From Lactifluus volemus (taxonomy: Eukaryota > Basidiomycota > Agaricomycetes > Russulales > Russulaceae): a stretch of 16,916 nt of DNA. A program made the position numbers and the translations under genes. The stretch spans positions 1 to 16,916 of the forward strand of contig WTXI01000546.1 in the NCBI GenBank assembly GCA_022376515.1, read 5' to 3'. The notes under the pieces are model-generated. The model ran no database searches, was not told the origin of the DNA, and was given only the letters and a program-made list of their open reading frames with translations. Positions 1-8,703 of this stretch are shown piece after piece. The first letter of the stretch is position 1. Each line of letters opens with the position of its first letter.

Positions 1-202
1 CGTGGTCGGAAATAGGAAAATAGTCTCGGGATTGATTAGGATTACACTGATTCATGGGCTCTTTGAGAGAGTGATGGGACTTTCGGGTGGGTTATTTACA
101 TGCAGAGCACCAGGCTTTATAATATTGACGCAAAGGAGATCATCGGGCATGAACGGGCATCATGTATCGATTAGTCAGGTGCTGCTCTTCCATACAACTA
201 GC
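1..202. other. 5' flank of the phosphatase gene, no gene seen
   Basis: This stretch precedes the first recognisable start codon. It has an 80-codon open frame on the + strand with no resemblance to any family I know and no plausible splice partner. It probably holds the promoter and 5' UTR of the phosphatase gene. I see no clear TATA box or tRNA boxes. Confidence 0.4.
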
Positions 203-1615
203 ATGCCTTCAAGGACATACGAGGTAATCCGTGTCTCCTGGTAACTGTACCCTATTTTCTCATATCGTGCGTGATTCAGGCCGTTTCAGGATATTCGCAC
301 AAGATGCAGCAACGGTCGCATCCGCAGTATTGACCCAGTGAGACAGATACGATGGTTGTTTCCGAGTCGTGCGGCCCACTCAACCTTTCTGGGCAGACTC
401 CTGAATTTCGGTCTGATATCACGTTCATGGCCTCAGCTTGAAGCCGAAATGATCAGATTGAACTCGAGCTGCTCGGAATTCACATCTTACAAAGTCCTTT
501 TCTTGGAAGACATGGTGAAGGCAATCGTGGGTAAGCTTCACTTGAACCGCCATCGCAGCGTATCTACGGACCGGCTCTACTATAGATAACGTAGCCATAG
601 AAAAGTATGGTCAAAGAGTAGGAAATCTATCGATTCACGGTATATCGCTCTGATCGATCGGTTTGCTAGGCATGGGATGAGTATGTACTCCTCGTCGTGA
701 TATCATCGTTCGGGCCGTTAAAGCGAAAACTAAGGAAATGGGCATTATTAGATGGAGATACTGAACTCATATGGGACGTAGGTTATCGTGTTATTTGCCT
801 TCATTCGTGGTCTCAAATCCCTCAATCATGCAGCCGACCCTCGACTCACCACCATCGGTGAAGAACAGGCTCGCAGTGCCCACACCGCATGGGAACGTGA
901 AATACTACGTGGCGTTCCAATCCCCAAAAGTTTTATTGCAGTCCCCTAACAAGAGCCATTCGTACCCTTGAGCTTACGTTTGAAGGCATACTTCCAGCGC
1001 ACCTGAAACCCCTTATCGTCGAGGTAATATCATGTGTGGTTTTATTGCGCGCTGGCCAACAGCTTTCTGTCTAAGAACTGTCGAGAAGAGAATGGCAGGC
1101 ATTCGTGCGACAAACGAAAAACGCGATCAGAAATACGGCACGACTTCCTAACTTGGACATTGAAGAAGGATTTGAAGAAGAGGACGTGCTGTGGTCCCCG
1201 AGCGTGAGATCCACGAAAGTCTGGAGAGACGGGCGAAACTGGTCCTGGACAGAATTTTGAGAATGACCGTAATGAAACCTGTACGTGCGCCCTTATCTTA
1301 TCCGAAACAAGCAAGGTGTCATCAATTTCGTAGACATATCTATCACTTCGCACAGTGGTTGGATTAACGGGGTTCTGCATGTGCTAGGACGGGGAAATTA
1401 TTCCTTTGCCGTTCCAACTGGTGGTACGTGCCAATGCCAGCCCTCGGGCTCGGAACGAGTTCCGGGCCGATTTTTCCTTGGGCCAAAATTGTTTGCCTTT
1501 GGGCAGAGATGCGGCTGGAATATTGAACCAAACTCGTTCCTAGAGTTTGGACAGCCTGACTGACGGCATTTTAGGACTTCTGGTAGTTGTCGTGAAGGGA
1601 ACGAAATCGAATTAG
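203..1615 (+). CDS. PMU1: PMU1-type phosphoglycerate-mutase-like histidine phosphatase, frame broken five times
   Basis: Member of the histidine phosphatase (phosphoglycerate mutase-like) superfamily, closest in pattern to fungal PMU1 proteins; a cytosolic phosphohydrolase whose substrate cannot be told from sequence. Ten exons: 203-230, 280-337, 397-526, 586-617, 670-680, 735-777, 834-1023, 1076-1284, 1334-1423, 1575-1615. Put together they give about 278 residues. Visible motifs: SYKVLFL then GRHGEGNHN (catalytic His near residue 68), DPRLTTIGEEQA, SPLTRAIRT, CREENGRHSCDKR, and the second catalytic His in SITSHSG near residue 242, ending PTGG then VVVVKGT. Each motif is clear, but the frame is lost by one missing base near 505, 778, 940, 1147 and 1197, mostly in runs of G, A or C. 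With those five bases allowed for, every exon phase fits. Either a decayed copy or, more likely, under-called homopolymers. The first intron boundaries are the least certain part. Confidence 0.86.
1452..1540. repeat. 10-bp inverted repeat in the oversized last intron of the phosphatase gene
   Basis: The intron at 1424-1574 is 151 nt, against 44-65 nt for the others in this window. It holds GGAACGAGTT at 1452-1461 and its exact reverse complement AACTCGTTCC at 1531-1540, 69 bases apart. This could be a short hairpin or the remnant of a small non-autonomous element. I cannot see clear target-site duplications. Confidence 0.5.
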
Positions 1616-1727
1616 ATTAGAACTGGGAGAAGTAGTTCGGGTGTGCACGGAAATGTCAATACATACCAGAAATGAGAATGACGTTGATAGACATGACTGA
1701 TCCGTTCATATATCATACTTCTAAGTC

Positions 1728-2684
1728 ATGTCAAGCATTACTCTGGCTCGTTTTTATCAACAATCCTTTGAGGCATACCCCATTTCACACTCGCTGTTGC
1801 AGGCGGGGCTTTGACCGCCCTCGGTGACGCTGTTGCTCATTCTCAAACATCTCGTGCGTTTCTCTCCACACCACATATCATATCTCCATTAACTTATGTA
1901 GATCACACCTCGAAATGACCACAAACGAGTCCCTCACTATGACTTTCCTCGCACTTTTCGCTTCTTTTGCTTTGGGGCTGGCATAAGTGAATAATACTAT
2001 GTCTTTCCTTTCGGCGGAACAATGTTTCTAATGGACTTTTATAGGTCCTATCATGGGTCGATGGAACAGATACCTCGAGCACAAGTTCCCTCTTCGCTCC
2101 CAAGCAGGGAAGAGCACTGTCAGCTTCACCGCACTTTCCAAGAGAGTCGTTGCTGACCAGCTCGTCATGGCACCTATTGGCGTTCGTCCCCCATTGGAAT
2201 GTACTTGTTCAAACTCTGACCCTTGCATGTGTGGAATTTCAGCTTCCATCTTTCTCGGTTCTATGGCGTGATGGAGGGTCGCGACGCGCAACATATTCGG
2301 GCGAGGTTCAACGACATTTATTTCCAAGCGTTGCTGGCCAATTGGAAGGTCTGGCCTACCGCACAAGTTCGTTTCAGCTCATCGTGTTTTCACATGTCGG
2401 CTTGGTTGACGCGCGACGTGATAGTTTATCAATTTCCGCTTCATGCCCTTACCGTATCGTGTCCCGTTCCAACAAATGTGCGGCGTTTTCTGGACACTCT
2501 ACCTGTCCCTTCTCAACTCAGCGTATGTATCCTTTTATTCCGGATGTTGACCAATCCCGAGCTGACGTCATATAGGGAGAGCGAAAAGCAAGATGTGGAG
2601 GACTCTCTGCTGCACACCTTGGAGCAACAGACCGCGGTGGACACAAGCGACATCGGAACAAAAAAAAAACCAGTGAAACGCTGA
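1728..2684 (+). CDS. Mpv17/PMP22-family membrane protein, frame broken
   Basis: Member of the Mpv17/PMP22 family, four-helix proteins of the mitochondrial inner or peroxisomal membrane; yeast Sym1 is the best-known fungal case. Exons as I read them: 1728 to about 1848, 1902-1986, 2045-2185, 2243-2366, 2425-2522, 2576-2684. Family signatures in order: ARFYQQSFEAYP, ALTALGDAVA, YDFPRTFRFFCFGAG, PIMGRWNRYLEHKFPLRS, ADQLVMAPIG, GVMEGRD, LANWKVWPTAQ, then INFRFMPLPYRVPFQ and CGVFWTLYLSLLNS. The tail is charged and ends at the lysine-rich stop near 2684. One base is missing near 1786 and one G near 2265 (SMG/VMEG), and the exon 1/exon 2 phase also disagrees. The donor at 2186 (gtcccc) is weak. The gene lies 112 bp downstream of the phosphatase on the same strand. 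Family assignment is secure; paralogue and membrane are not. Confidence 0.86.
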
Positions 2685-2910
2685 CAACATTTATGCCATC
2701 CCATTTCCTATTGTAGTTTTAGCACTTCCCTCCACAGAAGGGTCCTAATCTTTTGCCTCGGCCCAAGCATTTTGTTAGATCCATCTCAACGTTTAATCAC
2801 GACTTGATCTGTTAGACGACATTTGCCATCTGGGGAACATGGTTTTGGGTTTTAGGATCATTTACATTAGATTTGTTATAATTTTACTTTTTTTCTTTTG
2901 TAAATACAAT

Positions 2911-5823
2911 TTACGACGCCCCATACTTTGGACTATAGTACGCAGGCGGGAGATTCGCGAGGACGTCTGTAAGCGGGCGCTCTATTACTACGAGCTCTCC
3001 AGGCGCAAGAAAGTCGGCCAACAATATCTGCCGATAATGCGTGACGAGCTTGAAGTTGTTCACGGCGCCTCTATCCCTCTCAGTGCCATGACCGGCGCCA
3101 CCTTCACTGCGCCGCCTCCGACGCTTCTTCTGGAACCCTCCCCATCCGACCGGCGCGTCGAATTGTACCTTGCACAACCAAGTCGCGCCCCAAAACAGCG
3201 CCAAGACGCTGCTGTTTTCGCTACCATCGGGGGCTGCATCCGGCGCAAGCGTGACGCCGAGAATGGCGTCGTGCAGGTTGGTAAACCGTTTTGGGAGTGC
3301 GGAACAGAGTGCGCGGGACCATGGTGGGAACTGGCGCGCCTCGACGTCGTACAGCTCGAGGGTGTTGTTGGCAAAGCCGAGGAGGAGCAACGAGGGCACG
3401 TTGGGGGCAAAGGCGAGCGCGTGCGCGGGCTGCGGAAAGGAAGGGAGCGAAGTGTGGTGTTGCACCGCATCGAGGTTGAATATGTGCGTGCGGCGGTAGT
3501 CGTCCGTCGTTGCGAGCCATTGGCCGTCGGGGCTTATGGCCATGCGTGTGATCGTGGCGGGCGTGGAGGTGGTGGTGGGCGGCGCCGAATGAGAAGGTCG
3601 TACAGTGTCATTCATGCCGTCTGGATCGTCGGGTCCATCGGCGTCCGACTCGAGTTCGGATCCATCCACTTTTTCGTGGGTACTGCTTCTTCGCCCAGTC
3701 AAGCACCGCCCTTCGACTGTTGGATTGCCGTTTCTGTGTTGATCGAACTTCCGAAGCACCCTTGCGGAGGGTGAATCAGACACTAGGTCAAGTACCAACA
3801 CAAAGGCAGTACTGGTAGCCACGATGAGTTTTGAGGAGTCGGGCGAAAAGATTAGGGCAGACGCTCCGCGTCCTGAGACAGTATCAGGAAGGTGTTCTTG
3901 AAGTATTTTCTGGAAGTCGCGAACGCGCACGGGCTTCAAGTCGTCTCCCGAGGACTGCATATGGGAGGTGAACAAGCAAAGCCTCTTAGCGGTAAACGAC
4001 AAACCACGTACGCCTGCCTGCAGTAAGAAAAGCTTCATTTCGTAGGCATCAGAGACCACAAGCCACCGTCCGTCGTCCGATATCGCACTTGCTACAAGAT
4101 TCGTATGCACACGCAAATCCATCTCGAGCACTTTGTTCCACCCGACGCCCTCCGCCGGAGGTGCCGGTTTTGGGTCTCTGTCAAGTGAAGACTTCTTTGT
4201 AAGATGCCAGACTGCCAGGCTAGTATCACCGGTGCTCAACACCAATCGTGCACGCTTCGCCAAGTGTAGGCCAACTGATCCATGTGCGCCAGAAGAATAC
4301 GCAATTCTCCTGTGATAGGCGTCCTCAAATGTGGCAGTTATACTCGTCGCCAGAGGGTTGGTAATGCGCGTAGTGGTACTTTGGGCGAGAGCAGCTGGTG
4401 TCACGACAACAGACATATCTAATCCGCCGGAGACAAGGAGAGGGGCAACGTTCGTTGGGAAGGATCGCCGGTGAGATGAAGGCAAAGGAGTGTATGGTGG
4501 CCATATCGACAACCCGCGAACGTCATGGGAATGCATTCGTTTGGACGTTGTTCGCACCCACCTAGAAGGGGTTGATAAAATCGAATCGCCCTTCGTAGAG
4601 GATTCAATCAGCGAAAATTGCGAAACCTTCTGGTCGATGCCAGATGTGTACACCGAAGTTCCCTCCTACAAGTAATCAGTCACTAATCAAGCAGAATACA
4701 ACAGGATTTCCCACAGGCCCGACGACTAAGCAGAGTACGTCTGCGCCATGGGCTTCGAAGCTTTGTAGTTGAGTGCATGTCCGTGAGTCCCAGAACTTCA
4801 CCATGCCAAGAGAGTCACCAGATACGATCGTTCCGTCGCTGAGCAGCGTGAGTAGCCATCCGAGGGAGGACGTTAGATTATTTGCTTACCCAAGAACGCC
4901 AACCGCCCAAACAAGCGTACTCTCTCCCCTGATTTTGTCCGTTCCCATCCTGTCCAGGATTCTCCCCGAGGAGACGTCCCACTTCCTTAGACTACTATCG
5001 GAGCACCCTGCCACAATCCAAGAATCGTGCCATTCAATCTCATCTTCATCATCGCTATCGTCTCCCTTTGGAGGGGCAGGAGGGTGTCCTCTATTGTCCG
5101 GAAAAAAAGGTGGTCCCCAAGACAGAGTCAGGATGCGGCTCTTTGATCGGTCGAGGCGGCGAAGATGTTGAAGGGTGTTGTATTCCAGGGATAACAGGTG
5201 GATAGATCCGTCCTCGCAGCCGAGAGCGAGAATTGTAGAGGCAGGGTTCGGGGCGATTGACCAAATGGATCCGCCTTGTGAGGGTATTGACCTCTGGACA
5301 AAGAAGAATGTCAGACAAGCGAGCGAGAATGAAGCGAACGCGTACACGGATGGTCGCATGTACCATATCCCACTCAGTCAATTCACTACCTCCACCGGTG
5401 CTGAACAGACGAAGGTCGGCAACTGAGGGAACATCGTCGTCCTGCAAATCATCTGGATTCTTGAGTGTGAGCGTGAGAGAATCGACTTTGGACGGGTTCG
5501 CGCCAGATAATGTCTGAGGAATAAATTGATTTCAATGGATCGCGAGAGGGCGGGAACTACTGGACGCGCACTTTCCTCACCACCCAGGCTTGCGGTGCTT
5601 TGATTGCCTCCACTGAGCCAGTCCACTCATAGATTTCGATGTTGCCATTAGCATGACCGACGACAAGAGGGCCAAACGTCGGTATCCGGTCATGTGCAGT
5701 TGCCCTCTGTTTTCCCTTAACAGAGGGTAGAGGTAAAGGAGGAAACGCGAGTGCAGTAATGGCCGAGGGCGTAAAATCCACAAAACGACATCTGTGAACT
5801 GACAGTGTCGTTGTTTCGCCCAT
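2911..5823 (-). CDS. UTP4: UTP4 (cirhin), WD40 protein of the small-subunit processome
   Basis: UTP4 is a WD40 (beta-propeller) member of the t-UTP/UTP-A complex that loads early on the 5' external transcribed spacer of pre-rRNA for 18S maturation in the nucleolus. Five exons: 5823-5572, 5513-5346, 5293-4890, 4838-4715, 4665-2911. All junction phases fit, giving 900 residues. Diagnostic stretches: HRCRFVDFTPSAITALAF at the N-terminus, GHANGNIEIYEW, GGSIWSIAPNP, DGTIVSGDSLGMVKFWD, SFEAHGADVLCL, GTSVYTSGIDQKVSQF, HSHDVRGLSIWP, and the C-terminal pattern HYRQILLADFLAPGELVVIERP followed by LPPAYYSPKYG. Acidic low-complexity inserts (DDSDDEDEIE; the region after GRRSSTHEK) make it longer than yeast Utp4 (about 776 residues). 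No frame breaks. The exon 4 donor (gtggga) is the weakest; it was chosen because it restores GPEGTSVYTSG. Confidence 0.95.
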
Positions 5824-5970
5824 TGATTTGATCTAATTGCGTTGGGCAGAGGCTTTTAAATTTCCATGTCACGGTCGCGGTCAGCAAGCGCGCGCCTCTC
5901 CCCCGACTTTTGGTCACAACCTGCGCTTACTCTTTACACTTCTCTTACACCAACCCTTGCCCGTCAAATC
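5824..5970. promoter_or_regulatory. Shared divergent promoter of UTP4 and TIM10
   Basis: Only 147 bp separate the UTP4 start (- strand) and the TIM10 start (+ strand), so both promoters and 5' UTRs must sit here. An AT-rich patch (tttaaattt) lies near 5857. The TIM10 side is pyrimidine-rich, as is common upstream of fungal genes. I see no canonical ribosome-biogenesis element, and no site is assigned. Confidence 0.6.
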
Positions 5971-6367
5971 ATGTCAATGTTTGGGCGAAGTTCTAATGCG
6001 CCTTCCGGTGCAGTTAACTCTGAACGTATGGAAATGGCCATACAAGAGTACGTTTATTATTTCCCTCATGTCGTCCACCGCTTAGATACAATCCTCCAGG
6101 TTGGACATGGTCACTGACATTTTTAACCGCCTGGTTTCGCAAGTGTCTTGACCCACCCATGCCTTTCCCCCCTCACCCATACTTTTTAGGACATGCCACG
6201 CCAAGTGTATCAGCACGCGCTATACGGAGGGGGACCTCAATAAAGGCGAGAGCGTCTGCATCGACCGATGCGTAGCCAAGTTCTTTGAGGCGAACAAGAA
6301 GGTCGGGGAGCGGCTTCAGAGCGTTGGCGCAAATGCAAGTGGGGCAACAGGTGCATTTGGTTTATAG
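5971..6367 (+). CDS. TIM10: TIM10, small Tim chaperone of the mitochondrial intermembrane space
   Basis: Tim10 pairs with Tim9 in the hexamer that carries hydrophobic carrier proteins across the intermembrane space to the TIM22 complex. Exons 5971-6047, 6100-6138 and 6190-6367 give 97 residues, the usual size. The twin CX3C motifs are CHAKC (residues 41-45) and CIDRC (62-66), separated by 16 residues as in yeast Tim10, with the conserved [12 protein letters not shown] before and GDLNKGES between them. The second intron is best read as GC-AG (donor gcaagt at 6139): this alone gives LVSTCHAKC without extra residues. The frame stays open upstream to an ATG at 5866, but family members start at MSMFG-like sequence, so 5971 is preferred. 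Confidence 0.93.
6139..6189 (+). other. Probable GC-AG intron in TIM10
   Basis: A 51-nt intron with donor gcaagt and acceptor tttttag. Phase 2 on both sides joins GTT TC to G ACA TGC, giving the family sequence LVSTCH. The GT at 6142 is in the wrong phase; the GT at 6144 fits phase but inserts two residues. The GC donor is therefore the best reading, not a certainty. Confidence 0.65.
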
Positions 6368-6556
6368 GTTCACTGTACCACACGCCATCCTTTGTATCTC
6401 CCACTGCGCACAACGCCAGCTACCCACATGAGTGATACAATCTCAACGATTCCCTCTACTTATATAATCGCCTTTTATACAGCCGATAAGTATCTAGATG
6501 CACCTATCCAGCTCGTTTCTCTATGTGGCTTGCCAGTACCTCGGGAAACCGATATC

Positions 6557-6960
6557 TTACTTCGACTCATTTGGGAAGCAATCTGCCATCGTCTTGGAGT
6601 GTCTATTCTGAGAATGATCCTCGAGACTGAAGTGGCGCATGAAAGAGTGTCAGAGGTGTCACAGGGCGAAATGAGAATCCCACATACGCTGGTGCTCGGG
6701 TAGTCACAAGCTGCAACAAAATCAAATTTCTATGAATCACATTGGAAAAGAAAGGCGAAAAGAAAACTCACGAAGGACTGTTTACAGATCGAACAGATAA
6801 TTTTTTTCGCAGCTTCATTCGACTTGGACTGGCTCTTGGCGCCCTTCGACGCGTTCTTGTCGCCGTTGCGCTCACGTTTTTTCTGGGCTTTAGCACCCTA
6901 TACAAAATCAATATCAGAGGACACGTAGGGGAACGATGGAAAGTAACTTACGTTCCCCAT
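6557..6960 (-). CDS. Small zinc-finger protein, ZNF706/At2g23090-like
   Basis: A 75-residue protein in four exons: 6960-6952 (only MGN), 6897-6772, 6710-6688, 6626-6557. The basic N-terminus GAKAQKKRERN resembles the 4F5/SERF-like segment of this family. It is followed by one finger, CSICKQSF, then LVTTRAPALEDHSQNRHSKT and CFP, i.e. Cys2 (CxxC) with a C-terminal His pair (HSQNRH), the zf-met2-like arrangement of plant At2g23090 and human ZNF706. All three introns have consensus donors (gtaagt, gtgagt, gtatgt) and matching phases. The role is poorly defined in the family; RNA or protein-homeostasis functions have been suggested for relatives. It is convergent with TIM10 (189 bp apart) and divergent from the aldolase. 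Confidence 0.92.
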
Positions 6961-7081
6961 CCACACCGCGACAGAAGAAGGATAATACACCGGAATGACT
7001 CGGCCCGAGGGTGAACGATCTGTCCCGTTTCCCGCGCCTCAAGGCCTCACTCAAAAGAAAAAAAAAAAGGCCTCGCTCAAC
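6961..7081. promoter_or_regulatory. Shared divergent promoter of the zinc-finger gene and threonine aldolase
   Basis: 121 bp between opposite starts. It contains an A-rich run (aaaagaaaaaaaaaa, about 7054-7068) just before the aldolase ATG, likely 5' UTR or a nucleosome-disfavouring tract. No defined factor site is recognised. Confidence 0.55.
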
Positions 7082-8588
7082 ATGTCCGAGTCTGGAGATC
7101 TTGTGAAAGCGAAAAGACGTGTCACCGATTCCGCCAAACTTGACGTTATCGCGACCACACAAGCTGAGGAAAATGAACGTCGCAAGTTGGAGGTATCCAG
7201 GTCTTTTGTCTGTAGGTGTGTTACATTGCCTCAGAAAACTACGATACTTATGCATCGAATGTAGCGGACACATTGACAGGTATGCCTTCACAAGTGCGCT
7301 AGGTTGGGTTGAGCCACGAAGCAATCCAGTTCCCTCCGAGGAGATGTATGAATACGCTATTCAGGCCTCACTGGGTGACGACGTCTACCATGACAAGAAT
7401 ACTGCTGCCCTCGAGGCGCACGTAGCACGATTATTTGGGAAGGAAGCTGCATTGTTTGTCCCCTCAGGTACAATGTCTAATCAACTGGCCATACGTACGC
7501 ACCTCAAACAACCGCCGTATTCTGTTCTCTGCGATCATCGCGCCCATATCTATGCACACGAGGCAGGTGGTATCGCCCTTCACTCTGGCGCTCAGACCAT
7601 TCCGGTTATTCCCTCCAATCGTAAGCGAGTGCATCTCTCCTGTCGCCCCCCAGTAGATTGAGAATTAAAGGGCGTCACCTTACCCTTGAGGATGTTCAAA
7701 ATTTCATTGTTCGGGAAGAAGATGTCCATTTGTACGTCCACTCTCTGGATTTCTTTTCTTCTCCTTACCGAATCTCTTTTGCAGTTGCAACACTGAAGTG
7801 ATAGCATTAGAGAATACACTCCATGGATTAATCTTTCCACAGGACGAAATTACTCGTATCTCTGAATACGCCCGCGAGCTCGGCGTTAGAATGCACCTTG
7901 ATGGAGCGCGTATCTGGCATGTCGCCATAGAGGCTGGCACGCCGCTCCACGAGCTTTGTGAACCTTTTGACTCTATCAGTGTCTGTTTCAGCAAGGGGCT
8001 CGGTCAGTTACGACAGTATTTAAGAACGCCCGAGAGACGCACTGACTCGGAGCTATCTCCTTCCAGGTTCTCCTGTCGGCTCTTGCTTAATAGGGAACAA
8101 GGAATTCATTTCCCGCGCGCGCTGGTTTAGAAAGGCCTTTGGTGGAGGGATGCGACAAACGGGCTTCCTCGCCGCAACCGCAGCCTATGCCCTCACCCAT
8201 AATTTTCCAAAGCTGGCTGCTGTACACCAGCTTGCCCGGAAGCTTGAGCGCGGGCTTTTGGAAATCGGCATAGACATTATTAAGAGTGCGGAGACTTGCA
8301 TGGTACGTTTGGATCCGGGCGACCATTATGCGCAATTGCTTATCTATGGCTCGAAACAAGGTTTGGTATGATCCTTCTACCGTTGGAACCAACTATGCCG
8401 AGATTGCAGAGCGTGCCGAGAAGCTACCCGAGCCGTTGTCTCTAAGTGGCTCACGCCTAGTCGTGCATATTCAGACATCAGAGCGGGCCGTCGATGACCT
8501 TTTAGGGGTTGTGCGCCGCCTCGCCGAGGAGAAAAGGGCTGCCGGTTTTGTGAGACCTGCGAAAAACGCCGAGAATGGGTTTCTATGA
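7082..8588 (+). CDS. GLY1: L-threonine aldolase, PLP-dependent
   Basis: Low-specificity L-threonine aldolase (beta-eliminating lyase family, PLP fold type I), cleaving L-threonine or allo-threonine to glycine and acetaldehyde; in fungi a main glycine source. Seven exons: 7082-7211, 7265-7279, 7330-7620, 7671-7731, 7785-8002, 8067-8302, 8361-8588; 392 residues, no frame break. Visible: SFVSDTLTVPSEEM (family [F]xSDTVTxPT) built across a 15-nt exon, LFGKEAALFVPSGTMSNQ, the ring-stacking His121 in DHRAHIYAHEAGG, Asp205 and Arg208 in HLDGARIWH, Schiff-base Lys236 in FSKGLGSPVGS, GGGMRQTGFLAA, ETCMVWYDP, GSRLVVHIQTSE. The start at 7082 gives a 40-residue polar leader. An in-frame ATG at 6995 would add a lysine run and lies only 35 bp from the opposite gene, so it is less likely. 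No strong mitochondrial presequence is evident. Confidence 0.97.
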
Positions 8589-8703
8589 GGTTATATACGT
8601 GCACAATAAGTATAAGTATGTCCCGTCTATGCTACTGTGCAGCGGTGTATCAAAGGAACATCGCGTGTAGAGATACAGGCGAACTGCATGACGTTGCATG
8701 GTA

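Noticed and set aside
2839..3774. 311-codon open frame on the + strand
   Set aside because: It is antisense to the last exon of UTP4, whose protein is clearly conserved. The + product is Arg/Gly-rich with no domain, a by-product of high GC.
6120..6200. Apparent indel in TIM10 between FNRLV and CHAKC
   Set aside because: A GC-AG intron gives the exact family sequence with no missing or added base.
6392..6703. 103-codon + strand frame between TIM10 and the aldolase
   Set aside because: It lies antisense to exons 3 and 4 and intron 3 of the zinc-finger gene, which has matching splice phases and a recognisable CxxC...HxxxxH finger.
7190..7340. Apparent frameshift or loss of the SDTVT motif in threonine aldolase
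   Set aside because: Resolved by two introns (7212-7264 and 7280-7329) around a 15-nt exon; the motif is intact.
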